Origin: Branchiostoma floridae
Taxonomy: Eukaryota > Chordata > Leptocardii > Amphioxiformes > Branchiostomatidae
Reading direction: 5' to 3'
Length of the DNA: 64,000 nt
Assembly: GCF_000003815.2 (NCBI RefSeq)
Contig: NC_049979.1
Coordinates: 33,932,650-33,996,649, forward strand
Shown: positions 51,001 through 63,083 of the stretch, one piece after another
How the letters are laid out: each line of letters starts with the position of its first letter
How positions within the stretch are numbered: position 1 is the first letter of the stretch
Notes under the pieces: generated by a model
Told to the model about the DNA's origin: nothing
The model's input: only the letters and a program-made list of their open reading frames with translations
Database searches by the model: none
Program-made: the position numbers and the translations under genes

Positions 51001-51482
51001 CTACTGAAAGAGCAGCATGACGATAAAGCCTTTAAATTTGTAATCTCCAGGCAGATTTCATTGTGGCATAAAATAGTATCAGAGCTGGCCAAGCAGTAAA
51101 TCCAGCCAAGGAGTAGCTAATGGACACAACATTATCTTGGAAGAATAAAACGGATGATACTTGATGACGACCTTGAAGGCACTGTTAGCACTGTTGTCAC
51201 CTTAACATTATCATTTATGCCTGGAGCAGCCTACAGTATTTGACGTACAAACTGTAAGAAAGAAAGAAAAATCTGCAAAAAAGGGCTTGTATGCTCCTAG
51301 AATTGATTCAAATATCAATATGTCCTTCCTGAACGAAATCAGGTTTCCTGCAGGAATTTGTGTTTCTTCTTGCAGGAAAAATTAGTTATCATGAGATAAA
51401 TTAGTGTCATACACAGCAGTGACAGTTGTTGAAATATATTAGTGGCATTTCAAACTTAAACTATGCATAATTCTTTGATCCC

Positions 51483-51650
51483 ATATGCATAACCCTTTGA
51501 AGCGTTATGCATAATTACGCATAACCCTTGGAACCCTTGTTCATAGTTACAGGTATAACCCTTCGAACCTTATGCATAATTATGCTTAACCCTGGAACTT
51601 TATGCATAATTATGCATAACTATGTAATGCATAATTATGCATAATTATGT
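51483..51650. repeat. TTATGCATAA-rich degenerate tandem repeat
   Basis: TATGCATAA or a close variant occurs about ten times in 170 bp, mixed with AACCCTT(T/G)GAA words. Most occurrences are self-complementary. Confidence 0.7.
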
Positions 51651-53067
51651 GCAGTTATGCCAATTTAGACTAATCCCCGGGGGGTCGTTATTGGGTGCTA
51701 CGCATTTCTTACATCCTTTATACTTACAGCTCACGATATCAGACCATCTGGGTGTACGGTTGCTGAGATATAGGAGGTCACTCCCAAATAAAAATGGAAT
51801 TCCCAGATTAAACCGGTAAATGCTGACATATCTAATCTTTATCCTAACATTCAAAATGCGTGAAAGCATCGTAAAAACTGCAACTGTAAACAAATACACC
51901 GTCTAAAAGGTTAAAACGCTGTGATATATTGGCATATAACTAGCATCCGTGACGGGAAGCGCGGGTTCCCGTACGGGAATCTCTCCACCGGGTAGCAACA
52001 GGTCCCGGACGGGGACTCACATTGTACCTACATTGCAGGCACGGGAATTTCACCTTCAGGCCGGGAGTTGCCAGTACGGGAATTTCACCTGTGGAGGCTG
52101 GGCGATGTCCGCACGGGGCCGACATAATTTTCAATTTTCAAACAATTTCTAGAAGCGAACTTAAAAAGTACCTAATCCATGTTGAAAATCGCGAAGCAGC
52201 ATTTAACGTTAGTAAACGCCCAAGAAGTAAACGCTCCGGGTACTCCTAGAATTCTGCAAATGAGGCTAGTGTGGCGCTGTTTGGTGCATCGCGCGGTGTC
52301 ATTGGCGGTAATTTCAGTACTTGCTATAGAATTTGGTGTCAGAGAGACCAACGCTCTGGACAAGCACATAAGCCAGTTTCGCAAAGAATTCGCGCTTCTC
52401 GATATTAAACCGCATAATAACGTTTGCTTCTAACACCGTTTCTTGGGCATTGCTCTAATTGCATTTGGAACATAGTATAACTTTTCGAGGGCCTCACTGA
52501 CTCAGCCCCATAGGTAGTATTACCGCAGGGGCAGTCTGTCTGTCCACAAAGGTTTTCCACCGGTCGACGGTTGTCGGCCAGTATGGTCGACAGAAGGGAT
52601 CTAAGGAAGCACATTAAATAAGATACACCAAATACAGTACAGATCAAGCGAATGACAGGAGGTTTCAACTTACCGCTGTGTTACTCAGTCGTTTAGAAGA
52701 TGGCGTCACTTGGTACCTCGTGCTTGTCTGTGACTGAAAGTGCTTCGTAGCTGGAAATACCTCGAGATCGAAGAAAGGAATGGGCAGACCAGGAGAAATC
52801 TGTTGTTTATATAGTATCACACACCGGATGCTACACAATGAGGATCTACATTTAGACCACGATTCCCGCCCACACACCCCCCCGCCCCCAAAGGCGTCAT
52901 TTGTTTAATATGCAAGTAAAGCACCTCCCTGGTATCCGCCATTCATGCTTTGTCCAAATGATATATGAAGTTTGCTTAGCTGTTCACGCCCCGAGGTTAT
53001 GATTAACAGTGAGGTTACTATAGTGAGGTAGTCCAGGTAAAAATCGCGCACTGCAGAAAATGTCATA

Positions 53068-53122
53068 TAGAGCTCGTAGATTCATCGTCCGATCGATTTT
53101 CGCGCAATGTGAAGGGGGTATA
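53068..53122. mobile_element. Truncated copy of the 6044 MITE
   Basis: AGAGCTCGTAGATTCATCGT, then CCGATCGATTTTCGCGC and AATGTGAAGGGGGTATA match the right arm of 6044-6238 with a few substitutions. The left arm is absent. Confidence 0.7.
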
Positions 53123-54256
53123 ATGGCGGTGCAGGAAAGGTAATATTTTGCTTGTAGGATACATCTGATTAATGTTTCATTGTTTTGGAGGGGAACTAGA
53201 AGTTTGATACGTGTCAAAAAAGGCATTAGTGTCTGTGAGGGGCGTTTGAACCAACGTGACCAGCTAGCCAATATTGGCTTAAGCATAGCCTTCTTGTCAA
53301 AGGCAATTAGTCTGTTGATCATGTCCCGTCTCGGCAGGTGACAAGTTGTTTTTCACTACTTTACTTAATCTGGGTGATTCATTAACTTGCAAACATGCCC
53401 ATTCCTTGTGCACACAGTGACAGGAAGACCATGATCAATGGCGTATTTATACCACCCACATGGTCACGCACTCACCCATCAAGGGCAAAATACCTCCACT
53501 TCGCCCAACAAGTTGTTTGACATGTTTTAACAGTTAATAATAACTAGAAAGGCCGACATTTGCTTGAGAGCAAATACAGCATATTTCAGCCATTTCACCC
53601 TTTCCCACGCAACATTGGACTGTTCCAAATCACCCCTGCGCAAAAAATGGAACTTTTTAACAGTTACTTATCCCCCAAAGTGAACTAATACTGTGAATTG
53701 ATTCCAGGACACAACAGAGCTTGCCCAATATGCCCCGGGTCCATATGGAAGAATATACTCTTCCACAGGAGCTCCTATGCATAACTAAATGGTTATTGGA
53801 ATCCCACCAGCTCCTATTTTTTCCGAAAGTGAAAAAAATCACCACACCTTCCATTCAAAAAATGTTCATCATGACAATACATTCAACAATTTCCAGTACG
53901 TTAACTAGGTGTAAGTACCACTATAAGCTATTTGTTATGTGGGTACATTTATTATTGCAGTGAACTTTTTTTTATTCAAGTAGGGCATACGTTTCAATAA
54001 TTATCAAGCAGGTGCAGATACTGTGTAGGAGGAGTGTTTGTTTTCTTCAAGCTGAAAACTTATATCTTCTTCTTGTTTTGTATGAGCCATTACGTATCAC
54101 GACTACAGAATGTGCAAAACTCAAAACACCACGTTCTGCTGTAGTAGCGTAACAAGACGATGAAGGGCCCTAAATCTAATCATTTCAAGACCTACACACA
54201 TATGTATACAAAATATCATACAATCCACCCAGGCCTTCTGGAGTTCTACTGCTCTT

Positions 54257-54257
<1 letters not shown>

Positions 54258-54352
<95 letters not shown>

Positions 54353-54353
54353 T
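54258..54353 (+). repeat. (CA)n microsatellite
   Basis: About 95 bp of CA with a few TA and AA interruptions. On the minus strand it begins right after the coding exon at 54354 and reads GTGTGT, so it may be the start of an intron. Confidence 0.9.
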
Positions 54354-54643
54354 GTTCTCCACGGACAACTGGGGGATGGTGCTCTGGGACATCGCCTTCT
54401 CCGGTCCGGCAGCAGGGCGTTTGTCTGCTGTATCTGGAGCTGTGGCAGGTAGGCCGGATGTCGAGCTTGTTGAAGACGCTGTTTTCACGTCTGCGGCAGC
54501 GGCTGGTGGTGAGCTGTCCTCACCGCTGTTGTCCGATGGTGTGTCCGACTCTTTGTCCTGGGAAACTTTGATCTTGTCATTCTCCAGCTTTGGTTTCTCT
54601 TGCAGCTCCGTCTCGACTCTCCCCTCGGAAGTCTTGGCTGGGT
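54354..54643 (-). CDS. Acidic, Ser/Thr-rich disordered exon of an unknown gene
   Basis: The minus strand, after acceptor TTCTTCTATTCAG, encodes PAKTSEGRVETELQEKPKLE, then a D/S/T/P/A-rich stretch (SDTPSDNSGEDSSPP, TASSTSSTSGLPATAP) and AMSQSTIPQLSVEN. Codon use is GC-rich, unlike the flanking DNA, which supports real coding. It is low in hydrophobic residues and probably disordered. The 5' phase is 1, matching the tiny starting exon at 62622-62637. The 3' end is uncertain: the donor could be AACA|GTGTGT at the CA repeat or an earlier GCG|GTGAGG. No family recognised. Confidence 0.55.
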
Positions 54644-55084
54644 CTGAATAGAAGAAACGCACACTCTATAAAGCTGTTAGGTCCAACGTCTATCTTCAGC
54701 ACGTTATCTAAAGTAAAGGTATACATGCATATTGTTCTCCCTTTTATCTAGAACTTGAATTTAAAGAAAAAGACACAATAACAGTTGAAAATGTATCTCC
54801 TTGTTGTAATTTTCCCAATTAATCAAAATACCAACTTGAGTACAGAGTGTAGAAAATGAACAAGGGCTCATAATTTGTATAGTCAGATAGATCCTCCATT
54901 TTAAATTGAAACAAAACTGGCGTTTCGGTAGAATGTACGGACTTTACTGATTTATGTACTTTTCTTTCTGCAGAGGTTTTACGAAGGAAAAAGAGACTTA
55001 AGATTAAGTTGGAAGCCGTAAGCAAAAGCAAACATCATATATCAATCATATAGTAAGGTTCTTTAGGCACAACCAGGGAGTACT

Positions 55085-55130
55085 TACTTCCAACGTTTCG
55101 ATGTCTATCAGACACCATCATCAGGGTAGA
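55085..55130 (-). ncRNA. Hammerhead ribozyme core, Penelope-like element type
   Basis: On the minus strand CTGATGA (55118-55124) is followed by a six-pair stem II (GGTGTC/GACATC around TGATA) and then GAAAC (55095-55099). These are the conserved core elements of a hammerhead ribozyme in the right order. Minimal hammerheads of nearly this form are known in the LTR-like ends of Penelope-like retroelements. Stems I and III are short or unclear, and no Penelope ORF was found nearby, so this is likely a solitary remnant. Confidence 0.6.
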
Positions 55131-55424
55131 ATGACTGGAAACTACTTCTTGCTGCTACTCATAGCCGATGTAGGTGGCAAACGTCCCAAACGTGGCTCAG
55201 CTTGTACCCCCCCCCCTCGCCTCTATTCATGACTGGGCTTATTTACGGATTATATCTCAATCTTTTACACAAATAAAGTCTAACGAGTCTTACCCTTTGG
55301 TACCTCACTCTGCCTCTCCGACCCCAAAAATAGTTTGTTCAATAACATCTCATTTCCAATTCTTATCGGTGATCATTGCACATAAATCTCTTCCTCAATG
55401 TAAAAGAAATATTTTGACATGTTA

Positions 55425-57540
55425 AGGTGTTGCTAAGGACCACGTTTTGCACTAACCCTGCTCTGATCAGGGAGGGAAATTTTGAGACCCTCAGCAAATT
55501 TTATGTCGCATAAATAATGAAAGGCTACCGCTAAAGATATCAAACTTGGTTCTTTGTAACAAGATGTTGTTAGCAAAAATTTCAAGGCAATCAAATAAGT
55601 TCATCATTTTTTGCGTTGCCATGGCATATTTCTTTCAATTTCGATTTAATCAAGGTTTCCTTTGTAAACTACACTTGTTTACATCAATTAAATCCTATGA
55701 AATTCAATGTAACTTTCATGATTCCAAATGTATAATTAATGCTATTTTCATTACGTCATTAGTCAAAATCATAGATGGCCACCCTTATTAGCTAAATGAC
55801 GTAATAGTGTCGTCATATTATATGATGACACGAAAGTTTTTGTTAGGATTTTGTTACCTCCATGAAATGTCATGGAATGGAGGTTATATTTTCTGTTATG
55901 TATCTCTGTCTGTGTAGATGATTACTCAAGAACGGCTGGATGGATTGGTTTCATACTTGTTGTGTTGGTGGGGTGTGATGAAAGCTCGAATCGATGAGAT
56001 CTTGGGAGCCGTATCTGTCGTTATAATCGATGTAATAATATCAGAAATCACCCCTATATTTGATATATATTGGTACAGGCATCGTGCTGTATGTGTTTGT
56101 TAATAGGCTTAGCTGCAAGCAGATAGTGAGGTGACAGCTGTTTGGGGAACCCCCAGTAGTTTTATTTATGTCTGCGTAGGACTGTTTGAAATATTTGTAA
56201 CAGTTGGCACAGTAGTTACCTCCATGAAATGTCATGGAGGTTATATTTTCTGTTATGTGTCTCTGTCTGTGTACAAGATTACTCAAGAACGGCTGGATGG
56301 ATTGGTTTCATACTTGTTGTGTTGGTGGGCTGTGATGAAAGCTCGAATCGATGTGATTTGGGGCGCCGTATCTGTCGTTATAATCGATGTAATAATATCA
56401 GAAACCCCCCCCTATATCTGCGATATATTGGAACAGGCATCGTGCTTTAAGTGTTTGTTAATGGGCTTAGCTCAAAGCAGATAGTGAGGTGATTTGTATG
56501 ACAGCTGTTTCGGGAACCCCGAGTTTTTTTAATATGATAATTAGTTTTATTTATGTCTGCTTAGGATATCATGGAGATGTGAAGCGTAAGTATAATTGTA
56601 AGAAGTTGAGGTACATTTAACGGTAATGCTTAACAGGTATGGATGTCTCACATACTGTACTGCTGATTTGAGTGGCATGGTGATTAAAATACCATTAGGT
56701 CCTCTCATCTTAGATGGGTTGGGTGTCAGAAGTTTTATGGGCGATACAGATGTTCTGATTTAGTTACAATAAGGGACAGTTGTTAGTTGTCTCTTTCGTA
56801 GCCAATGGTACTTGTTTTTTAGCAGACGGGGTTGGCGCCAAGTATTCATCTTACAGTTGATGTAGGGCTATCAGACGAAAGTGTGCATCTCATTTTTGTA
56901 CCGTGTGAACAGCTGATGTTATGACATATTGGTGGAAAATCAAATCACCATCTGACTAAAGTTGGCCACATCCCTTCTTCTTTCTGAGTTTCCCAACTTC
57001 CTCCCACCACACCGCTCTGAGGCACATAGTCGAACCTCAATAATGCTGACAACCTTAGACAGTTTAAATGCCAAACATCAAGCTTAAGGAACACCACGCT
57101 ACCATATGCCGTCGACCTCTTAAACGCACATTACACAATTAAGTGTCACATTTTAATAATCACTAATCAGATAGACATCCTCTGTGTCATTAAACAAATA
57201 CACCACCCATAACATTTATAACCATTACTCTAAAATACAACCTACTATAAACATACATACCATCCACAAAAAAACAATAAATATTTCATGGAGGTATGAG
57301 GTCCCCGAACTCTAGTTTTACATGTTAATCATCCTCTGAACATTTCTTTTATAATTTCCACAGTATTGTGCCAATCTTCGTAAAAACGTAGGAGAGGGTA
57401 TAGCAGATATTGACTGACAAAGTCGCGGAAGGAATTTTTCTTGAGATCAAAAACGCTCAAATGACACTCTCTTCAAAACTTACGCCTGGGTCCAAATGGA
57501 CCCCACTCGGGTGTTTGGGGATTTAGGGGGCAACTTAAGT
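55425..57540. mobile_element. piggyBac-related element, second copy, split by insertion
   Basis: The left part (GACCACGTTTTGCACTAACC to about 55853) parallels the interior of 40225-41188, including GTTCATCATTTTT and TTGCCATGGCA, then ATTACGTCATTAGTCAAAAT. The right part (57300-57540) parallels its end, including GCCAATCTTCGTAAAAACGT and ACGCCTGGGTCCA...GGACCCC. The middle is occupied by 55855-57296. The ends are too decayed to show TTAA. Confidence 0.6.
55855..57296. mobile_element. Inserted element with TACCTCCATGAAAT ends
   Basis: TACCTCCATGAAAT at 55855 is mirrored by ATTTCATGGAGGTA ending at 57296. The left end is tandemly duplicated with a 362-bp offset (TTACCTCCATGAAATG again at 56216). 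Each copy contains the ACTCAAGAACGGCTGGATGG word of dispersed repeat C. It sits inside the piggyBac-related copy. Confidence 0.65.
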
Positions 57541-57972
57541 TGAACGTACGTCTGGAAAACATCTTTTGTTTGCATGTCCTGAACTTCGTTTTCAGCAGGC
57601 CACTTGGTACACGATTAATTACCGTTGTTGAATGGGTACAAATGGCGTGGCTTTGTAGAATGACAGGAACAATAATTAGCTATCGGGTACAAAGGACAGG
57701 GCGTTTACTGTCTGCTTATCAAGCGTATCTCTAGACTCTAGGCCAGGTGCACTCTGTCATGTTCCGAATTCTCTGGTCATTTCCCAATTTATGCAAAAGA
57801 TCGGAAGGACAATACATTTGTGCAGGTTATAATGAGCATCTGAAGTTGATAAAGTACTATGTAACAAAGAAGGTGTTATGTCATGCTCAGACTGTGACAA
57901 AGTAAAGCGTCAGGTGCGTTTGTGGTGACCGGTTCTTAATGTGTTTGCTCCTCTCGGCATTATAGAATTGAG

Positions 57973-58076
57973 TAGCCTGGGCACCATCCTATTTCTACCG
58001 GGGCTCCTTACACTCACTTTTTTTAGGGGTAGCGAGTGTAAGGAGCCCCGGTAGAATACGGATGGTACTCAGGCTA
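57973..58076. mobile_element. 104-bp hairpin element, TAGCCTG ends, unrelated arms
   Basis: TAGCCTGGGCACCATCCTAT, TTCTACCGGGGCTCC and TTACACTC are mirrored by GAGTGTAAGGAGCCCCGGTA and GAATACGGATGG...CAGGCTA, leaving a small T-rich loop. The arms are unlike those of 30909-31004; only the terminal TAGCCTG is common. Confidence 0.85.
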
Positions 58077-60042
58077 AGAATTGAGCACATTTCGTCCTGA
58101 AACACGTTTTGGATTCAGGAATCGTTGTTAGAGCAAAGACATTGCCCCAGGAGTTTACCTACAACGTCCTAGGGTACAAAATGGGCGTTAGTACTTGCAC
58201 AGATGACTTAACAATGCGCTTCAAATTAAACGTTTGAACTGCTCAAATATACTACTAAGAGGAATCGAGAAGTATGAAAAATCACCAACCTCTGCTTGGA
58301 GAGTACAGATATACTAACTCAGCGCCCTAATTCAGTAACGACGTGTGACATTTGACATGCAAAGCATGTTTTTTTGCGCTGTCACTGATCTGACCGTATC
58401 TACACTCTGAATACGTAGTACGGTACTACTTTCCTACCGTTGTGATATAGGCGGAGAAATTAATAATGACGAAGTATTAAAAGTGTCTTTTTGACTGTTC
58501 ATGTTCCTTCACAACACCTAAATAGAAAAAAAGTACATATTGTAAAATCTTGTCTTCAAGTCACATTTTTATACAACATAATATTATAAGTTGACACTGC
58601 AGCTACATTAAACAGTGATATTCACGGCGTATGTCGTGAGAATGTTTTCAAATATAAACAAGTCTCACAATCACTTGACTCCGAACTCCATGTTTGTCCG
58701 AACGGGAACTTTTAAGTAGGCAACCAACCAAACATTAGGGGACTTCTCGTGGCTTACTATTGCGTTGTATACCGATGGTGGAAATGTGGAAAAAAAGTAA
58801 CTCAAATTTCAATCTGAATGGAGATTTAAAAAAAAATACAAACTATTTACACCCCGCCAAATTCATACAATACGTACCTTTATACTTAAACCATGCCTCA
58901 GCTTACGTATGGATATATGGTACCGAATGGGTAACACCTGAATACACAGCTGAAATAACTCTAAATGAACATTCACATCACACGGTCTCTTTTGACCTGT
59001 GTTCCGAGGAAGAAGGCACGACAAGTACTAGTAAACTCTCAGGTAAGGACTTAGCGATGTGTAGTCTACATCCAACACTGATGCTGAGGTTTCCACTGAG
59101 ATGAATTGACTGTGATTTTGTGCGCATTTTTGGACGAATGTTTTACAGTCTGCTCTCGAAAATGGTATGTTTCTCAGCATTTCAGCATCTCAGATTCAGT
59201 GATGTCCGAAATCAATATTTGATACGTGCTGGGTCGACATGACATAGTTTTCATTTTATACGCTTGTGGTTTGTAGAACTGCGTTTGATAGAAGCACAAA
59301 ACGGTTTTGCAGGTTTTAACCTGCATATGCATGGATGGGACGCAATAACTTTAATGGCCAGCCATATATGCACTCAGTCTACACATGCCATCAGATGGTA
59401 TATAGGATGTAAACCAAAACGATTTGCAGAAGACTGCAGATGACACTTACTGTCTTTTTATGTTGAGACGTAAAGTTCACTTTTCTATTTTAGTAGCAAA
59501 TCCTATATGTCGAAAGGAATAGAGCAGGTATGTTGCACGTACTTTTAAGTCTCTTAACGCTCGCCAGATGTTGGGATTCCTTGGGAATATTCAAGGTAGA
59601 TACGTACTATATGGTATACAATGGTATACCGTTTGCCACCAGAAGGGACCACTTTGTGGTTACTCGGCAAAGGTGCTACAGACGAACAAAACCAAACAGT
59701 CCACTAATGACTTTGACAGTGCTGGCGTGATCAACTGTCACTGATCTAAGGCGTATCTACCTTCTGAACATAGTACAGAGTACGAGGTCTTTTCNNNNNN
59801 NNNNNNNNNNNNNNNNNNNNNNNNNNNNNNNNNNNNNNNNNNNNNNNNNNNNNNNNNNNNNNNNNNNNNNNNNNNNNNNNNNNNNNNNNNNNNNCCGCAA
59901 TTCCGGTCATATTTAAGTGCAAAGGTGGGGTGATTGATGCATCAAGGTGGGGTATTTGATGTGGCAAGGAGCAGACGTGACCATATCTCAAACTAGAGTT
60001 CCACGAACACATACCTTTGCCAAATAAACCAGGTTTGTTATG
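58077..60042. other. Intergenic DNA with weak exon-like frames
   Basis: The frame at 58760-59040 ends at a good donor (CTCTCAG|GTAAGG) and reads YVPLYLNHASAYVWIYGTEW, then PEYTAEITL; no acceptor or family supports it. A short frame at 59530 starts MLHVLLSLLTLARC, signal-like, with donor-like AAG|GTAGAT. A 100-N gap lies at 59795-59894. Not called as genes. Confidence 0.3.
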
Positions 60043-60044
60043 TA

Positions 60045-60622
60045 CGAGGGGCGTGCAATAAGAAATGCCCCTGACCCACTTCCAGTTGTTTGATCTAGAT
60101 GAAATGTTGTATGTGTAATGATTCATATCTTCTTGGGTTATGTTGCAAAAAACAGTTCTGAACTAATTGTGGTTTCTGATTTACTGGTGTTTGAACTGAG
60201 TCAGGTGTGAAATGGACCAGGTGTGAAATGGAGCCAGTTGAGTGTCGCTCAGTGATCCGGTTTTTGTATTTGAAAGGACGCACACCAAAGGAGACTTTTG
60301 ATGAAATGAAAGAAACTTATGGTGATGATTCCCCATCATATGACCTTGTAAAACGCTGGCATCCTGAATTCAAACATGGTCGGAAGTCTGTGGAAACAGC
60401 TCCCAGACTAGGTCGTCCCTCTTCTGCCATTGATGAGGCATCTGTTGGAGGACCAACCTGGGGTGTCCTACAAAAACGGTGTCCAGAGCTGCATCAAATG
60501 ATGGGAGAAATGCATAACTCTGGGTAGTTCCTATGAAGAGAAAGACTAATAACTATACCAAGTTTCATTAATCTCCTGCTATGGGAAATGGGTCAGGGGC
60601 ATTTCTTATTGCACGCCCCTCG
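60045..60622 (+). mobile_element. Internally deleted mariner element
   Basis: Inverted ends CGAGGGGCGTGCAATAAGAA and its complement (TTCTTATTGCACGCCCCTCG) are flanked by TA at 60043-60044 and 60623-60624. The ORF at 60228-60527 encodes the N-terminal helix-turn-helix of a mariner transposase (VIRFLYLKGRTPKETFDEMK, then SYDLVKRW and ETAPRLGRPSSA). It ends before the catalytic DDE/D domain, which is deleted. It cannot transpose itself but could be mobilised in trans or express a DNA-binding fragment. Confidence 0.9.
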
Positions 60623-60959
60623 TAGAATGATGTCTGTAGACATAAATGTGTTACTCATTACATTTTATTTTATATGCCTGGAGTTGGTTCATAACATTTC
60701 GCCATTGCTTATACAAATTAGATCCCTATTTACATAATAATATTAAATTGTATCAAGCATCATTTAAGCTATCAGCATACCAATAATCATGATGATCCTT
60801 TCATCCCTTCTTGACTTATTCTCTTTCAAAGTAGGAAACTAAACCGGCTCCTGCAGTTCAAGAAAAGACGTTTAGCGGACCCAAACATGTCTCTCTGCCA
60901 TCTTTCTCAGTTACATAAGTGAGAAGTTTGAAAGTCCTATCACGGAATGCAGTGGATTT

Positions 60960-62462
60960 ATCAACTTTCCTCATTAATTATGCAAATAAGCTGTTAATTT
61001 GCATAACTAGTATCTCATTACGTAAGTTTTTACGTCGGCTATCTACATACCAAAAATCATTACGATCCTTCAACACGTTCATATTTTGCTATTAATTATG
61101 CAAATGAGATCATCATTTGCATAATTAATATGTATTGATATTTCTTTCTTTCTAAGCTACAAATGTGACAAGTTTGAAAGTCCTATAAAGAATGCAGTGG
61201 ATTTACAAACTTTTCTCATTAATTATGCAAATTAGCTGTCGATTTGCATAATTAGAATTCCATCATGAAAGTCTTCCCTTTGGCTATCTACATACCAAAA
61301 ACCATGACGATCCGTCAACACGTTTATATTTTCTCAATAATTATGCAAATGAGACCGTCATTTGCATAATTAATATGCATTCACATTTCTCTCTTCCTCA
61401 TCTATATATGTGACAAGTTTGAAAGTCCTATCATGAAATGCAGTGGATTACCAAACTTTCCTCATTAATTATGCAAATTAGTTGCTGATTTACAAAATTA
61501 GTATTTCATTGTGTACACTGTTACTTGGGCTATCTACATACCAAAAACCATGACGATCCATCAACACGTTCTTGAGTTATTCTCGTCCAAAGTTTGAAAG
61601 GAAATCGGCGACTGCAGTTCCAAACAAGCCGCTAGGGGGTCCAAACTCACAGCACTTACTCTCTGTCCCAAGGGCTATCTACCACTCAAAAATCATAACC
61701 ACAGCATGTCCAGAACACGAGATATCAAAAATTGAGGTTCTGCTGCAGTACCTTAGTAAGCCGCTAGGGGGCCCATTATCGAACTTGACCTTCGTTTTCC
61801 CGACCCCTACCCACCTACCAAATATTATCGGGATCCACTTAATTCTGCAAATTAGCTGTTGATTTGCATAATTAGAACGCCATCGTGTAAGTCTTCCCTT
61901 TGGCTATCTATATACCAAAAATCATGATGATCCGTCAACACGTTCATATTTTCTCATTAATTATGCAAATGAGGCGGTCATTTGCATCATCAATATGCAT
62001 TGATATTTCTCTCCTTCTCATCTATATATGTGACAAGTTTGAAAGTCTTATCATGAAATGCAGTGGATTTATAAACTTTCCTCGTTAATTATGCAAATTA
62101 GCTGCTGATTTGCATAATAAGTATTTCATTATGTACATTGTTACTTGGGCTATCTACATACCAAAATTCATGACGATCCATCAAAACGTTCTTGAGTTAT
62201 TCTCGTTCAAAGTTTGAAAGGAAATCGGCGACTGCAGTTCCAAACAAGCCGCTAGGGGTCCAAACTTACAGCACTCACTCTCTGCCCCAAGGGCTATCTA
62301 CCACTTAAAAAGCATGAACACAGCATGTCCAGACCACGAGATATCAAAAATTGATGTTCTGCTGCAGTACCTTACCAAGCCGCCAGGGGGGCCATTATCG
62401 AACTTGACCTTCGTTTTCCCGACCCCTCCCCACCTACCAAATATTATCGGGATCCATCCAAG
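60960..62462. repeat. AT-rich tandem repeat with octamer pairs, 620-bp duplication
   Basis: ATGCAAAT and ATTTGCAT words occur as facing pairs (for example 61090-61120, 61215-61250 and 61335-61370), about 14 in all. A unit of about 620 bp is duplicated: GAGTTATTCTCGT(C/T)CAAAGTTTG at 61573 and 62193, and GCCGCTAGGGG(G) near 61630 and 62250. The reverse complement carries dispersed repeat C words. No coding sequence. Confidence 0.75.
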
Positions 62463-62620
62463 GCTTCTTGAGTTATACTGTTAACACACACACAGACACA
62501 CACACACACAGACACACAGACACACAGACTCACAAGCCTAAAACATAACCTTAGCCATTCTGGCAAAGGTAATTACGGTCGGTGCATTTGTTTCGGTCAT
62601 GCATGAACGACATCAACTTA
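62463..62620 (+). repeat. (CA)n/(GACA)n microsatellite and element end
   Basis: ACACACAGACAC repeats at 62482-62530 follow the octamer repeat and precede GCCATTCTGGCAAAGGTAA, probably the terminus of the same transposon family. Confidence 0.6.
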
Positions 62621-62621
62621 C

Positions 62622-62637
62622 CTGCGTCTGACGCCAT
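62622..62637 (-). CDS. Candidate first coding exon (MASDA...)
   Basis: The minus strand reads ATGGCGTCAGACGCAG followed by GTAAGTTGATG, a perfect donor. Its phase (1) matches the acceptor of the exon at 54354-54643, giving MASDA-D-PAKTSEG at the join. The intron would be about 8 kb of mostly transposons. Joining the two is inference. Confidence 0.4.
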
Positions 62638-62898
62638 TGAAGCACAGAAATGCCTGTCATAGACTCAAAAGACCATACGTGAAGTTACCATGTCGGCCTG
62701 GGGTGAACTTAACGTGTCTGATATTATAGGTCTCTCTACTACGTCCGTCACATTATCAGCAATGTCTGTTGACTCTGTATGAAAAGAAAAATACAACAGT
62801 TACTGTGTTCTGTGCTTTCTGTCCCTGAATGCTTCTTCTGGTCTTCAACTGCAACGTGGCACGCTCAAACTTTGTAAAGAAAGTACTTGAACGTACTT

Positions 62899-62932
62899 GA
62901 TTTGGTTTGGTTTGGTTTGGTTTGGTTTGGTT
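62899..62932 (+). repeat. (GGTTT)n microsatellite
   Basis: TTTGG repeated about seven times in a row. Confidence 0.9.
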
Positions 62933-63083
62933 TGAAAAATACGAAAAAGATGAGGGTAATTGCTGGGTCGCAACCAGATTATTGATTGCAGTCACTGAAC
63001 TTGTTCATTCGGGAGAACGACGTTAACATGTTCCTGACACATTGGAGATCAAAACGTAAAGAGATGGCACCCACAGAAATAGT

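Larger units (their letters stand above)
47493..54257. other. Long stretch without recognised genes
   Basis: Holds a foldback element (47830-48045), an array of TTATGCATAA words (51483-51650), ACGGGAATTTCACC repeats (51970-52100) and a MITE fragment (53068-53122). The 143-codon frame at 49219-49650 has no motif I recognise. A minus-strand GTAAGTTG donor near 52674 follows a 70-codon frame and may end a non-coding exon. Other frames are short and contradictory. Confidence 0.4.

Noticed and set aside
52179..52433. 84-codon plus-strand frame
   Set aside because: It is paired with an equally long opposing frame and has no motif or splice support.
54160..54651. Plus-strand 163-codon frame with HTHTHT repeats
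   Set aside because: The repeat is the CA microsatellite translated, and the rest is the antisense of the better supported minus-strand exon.
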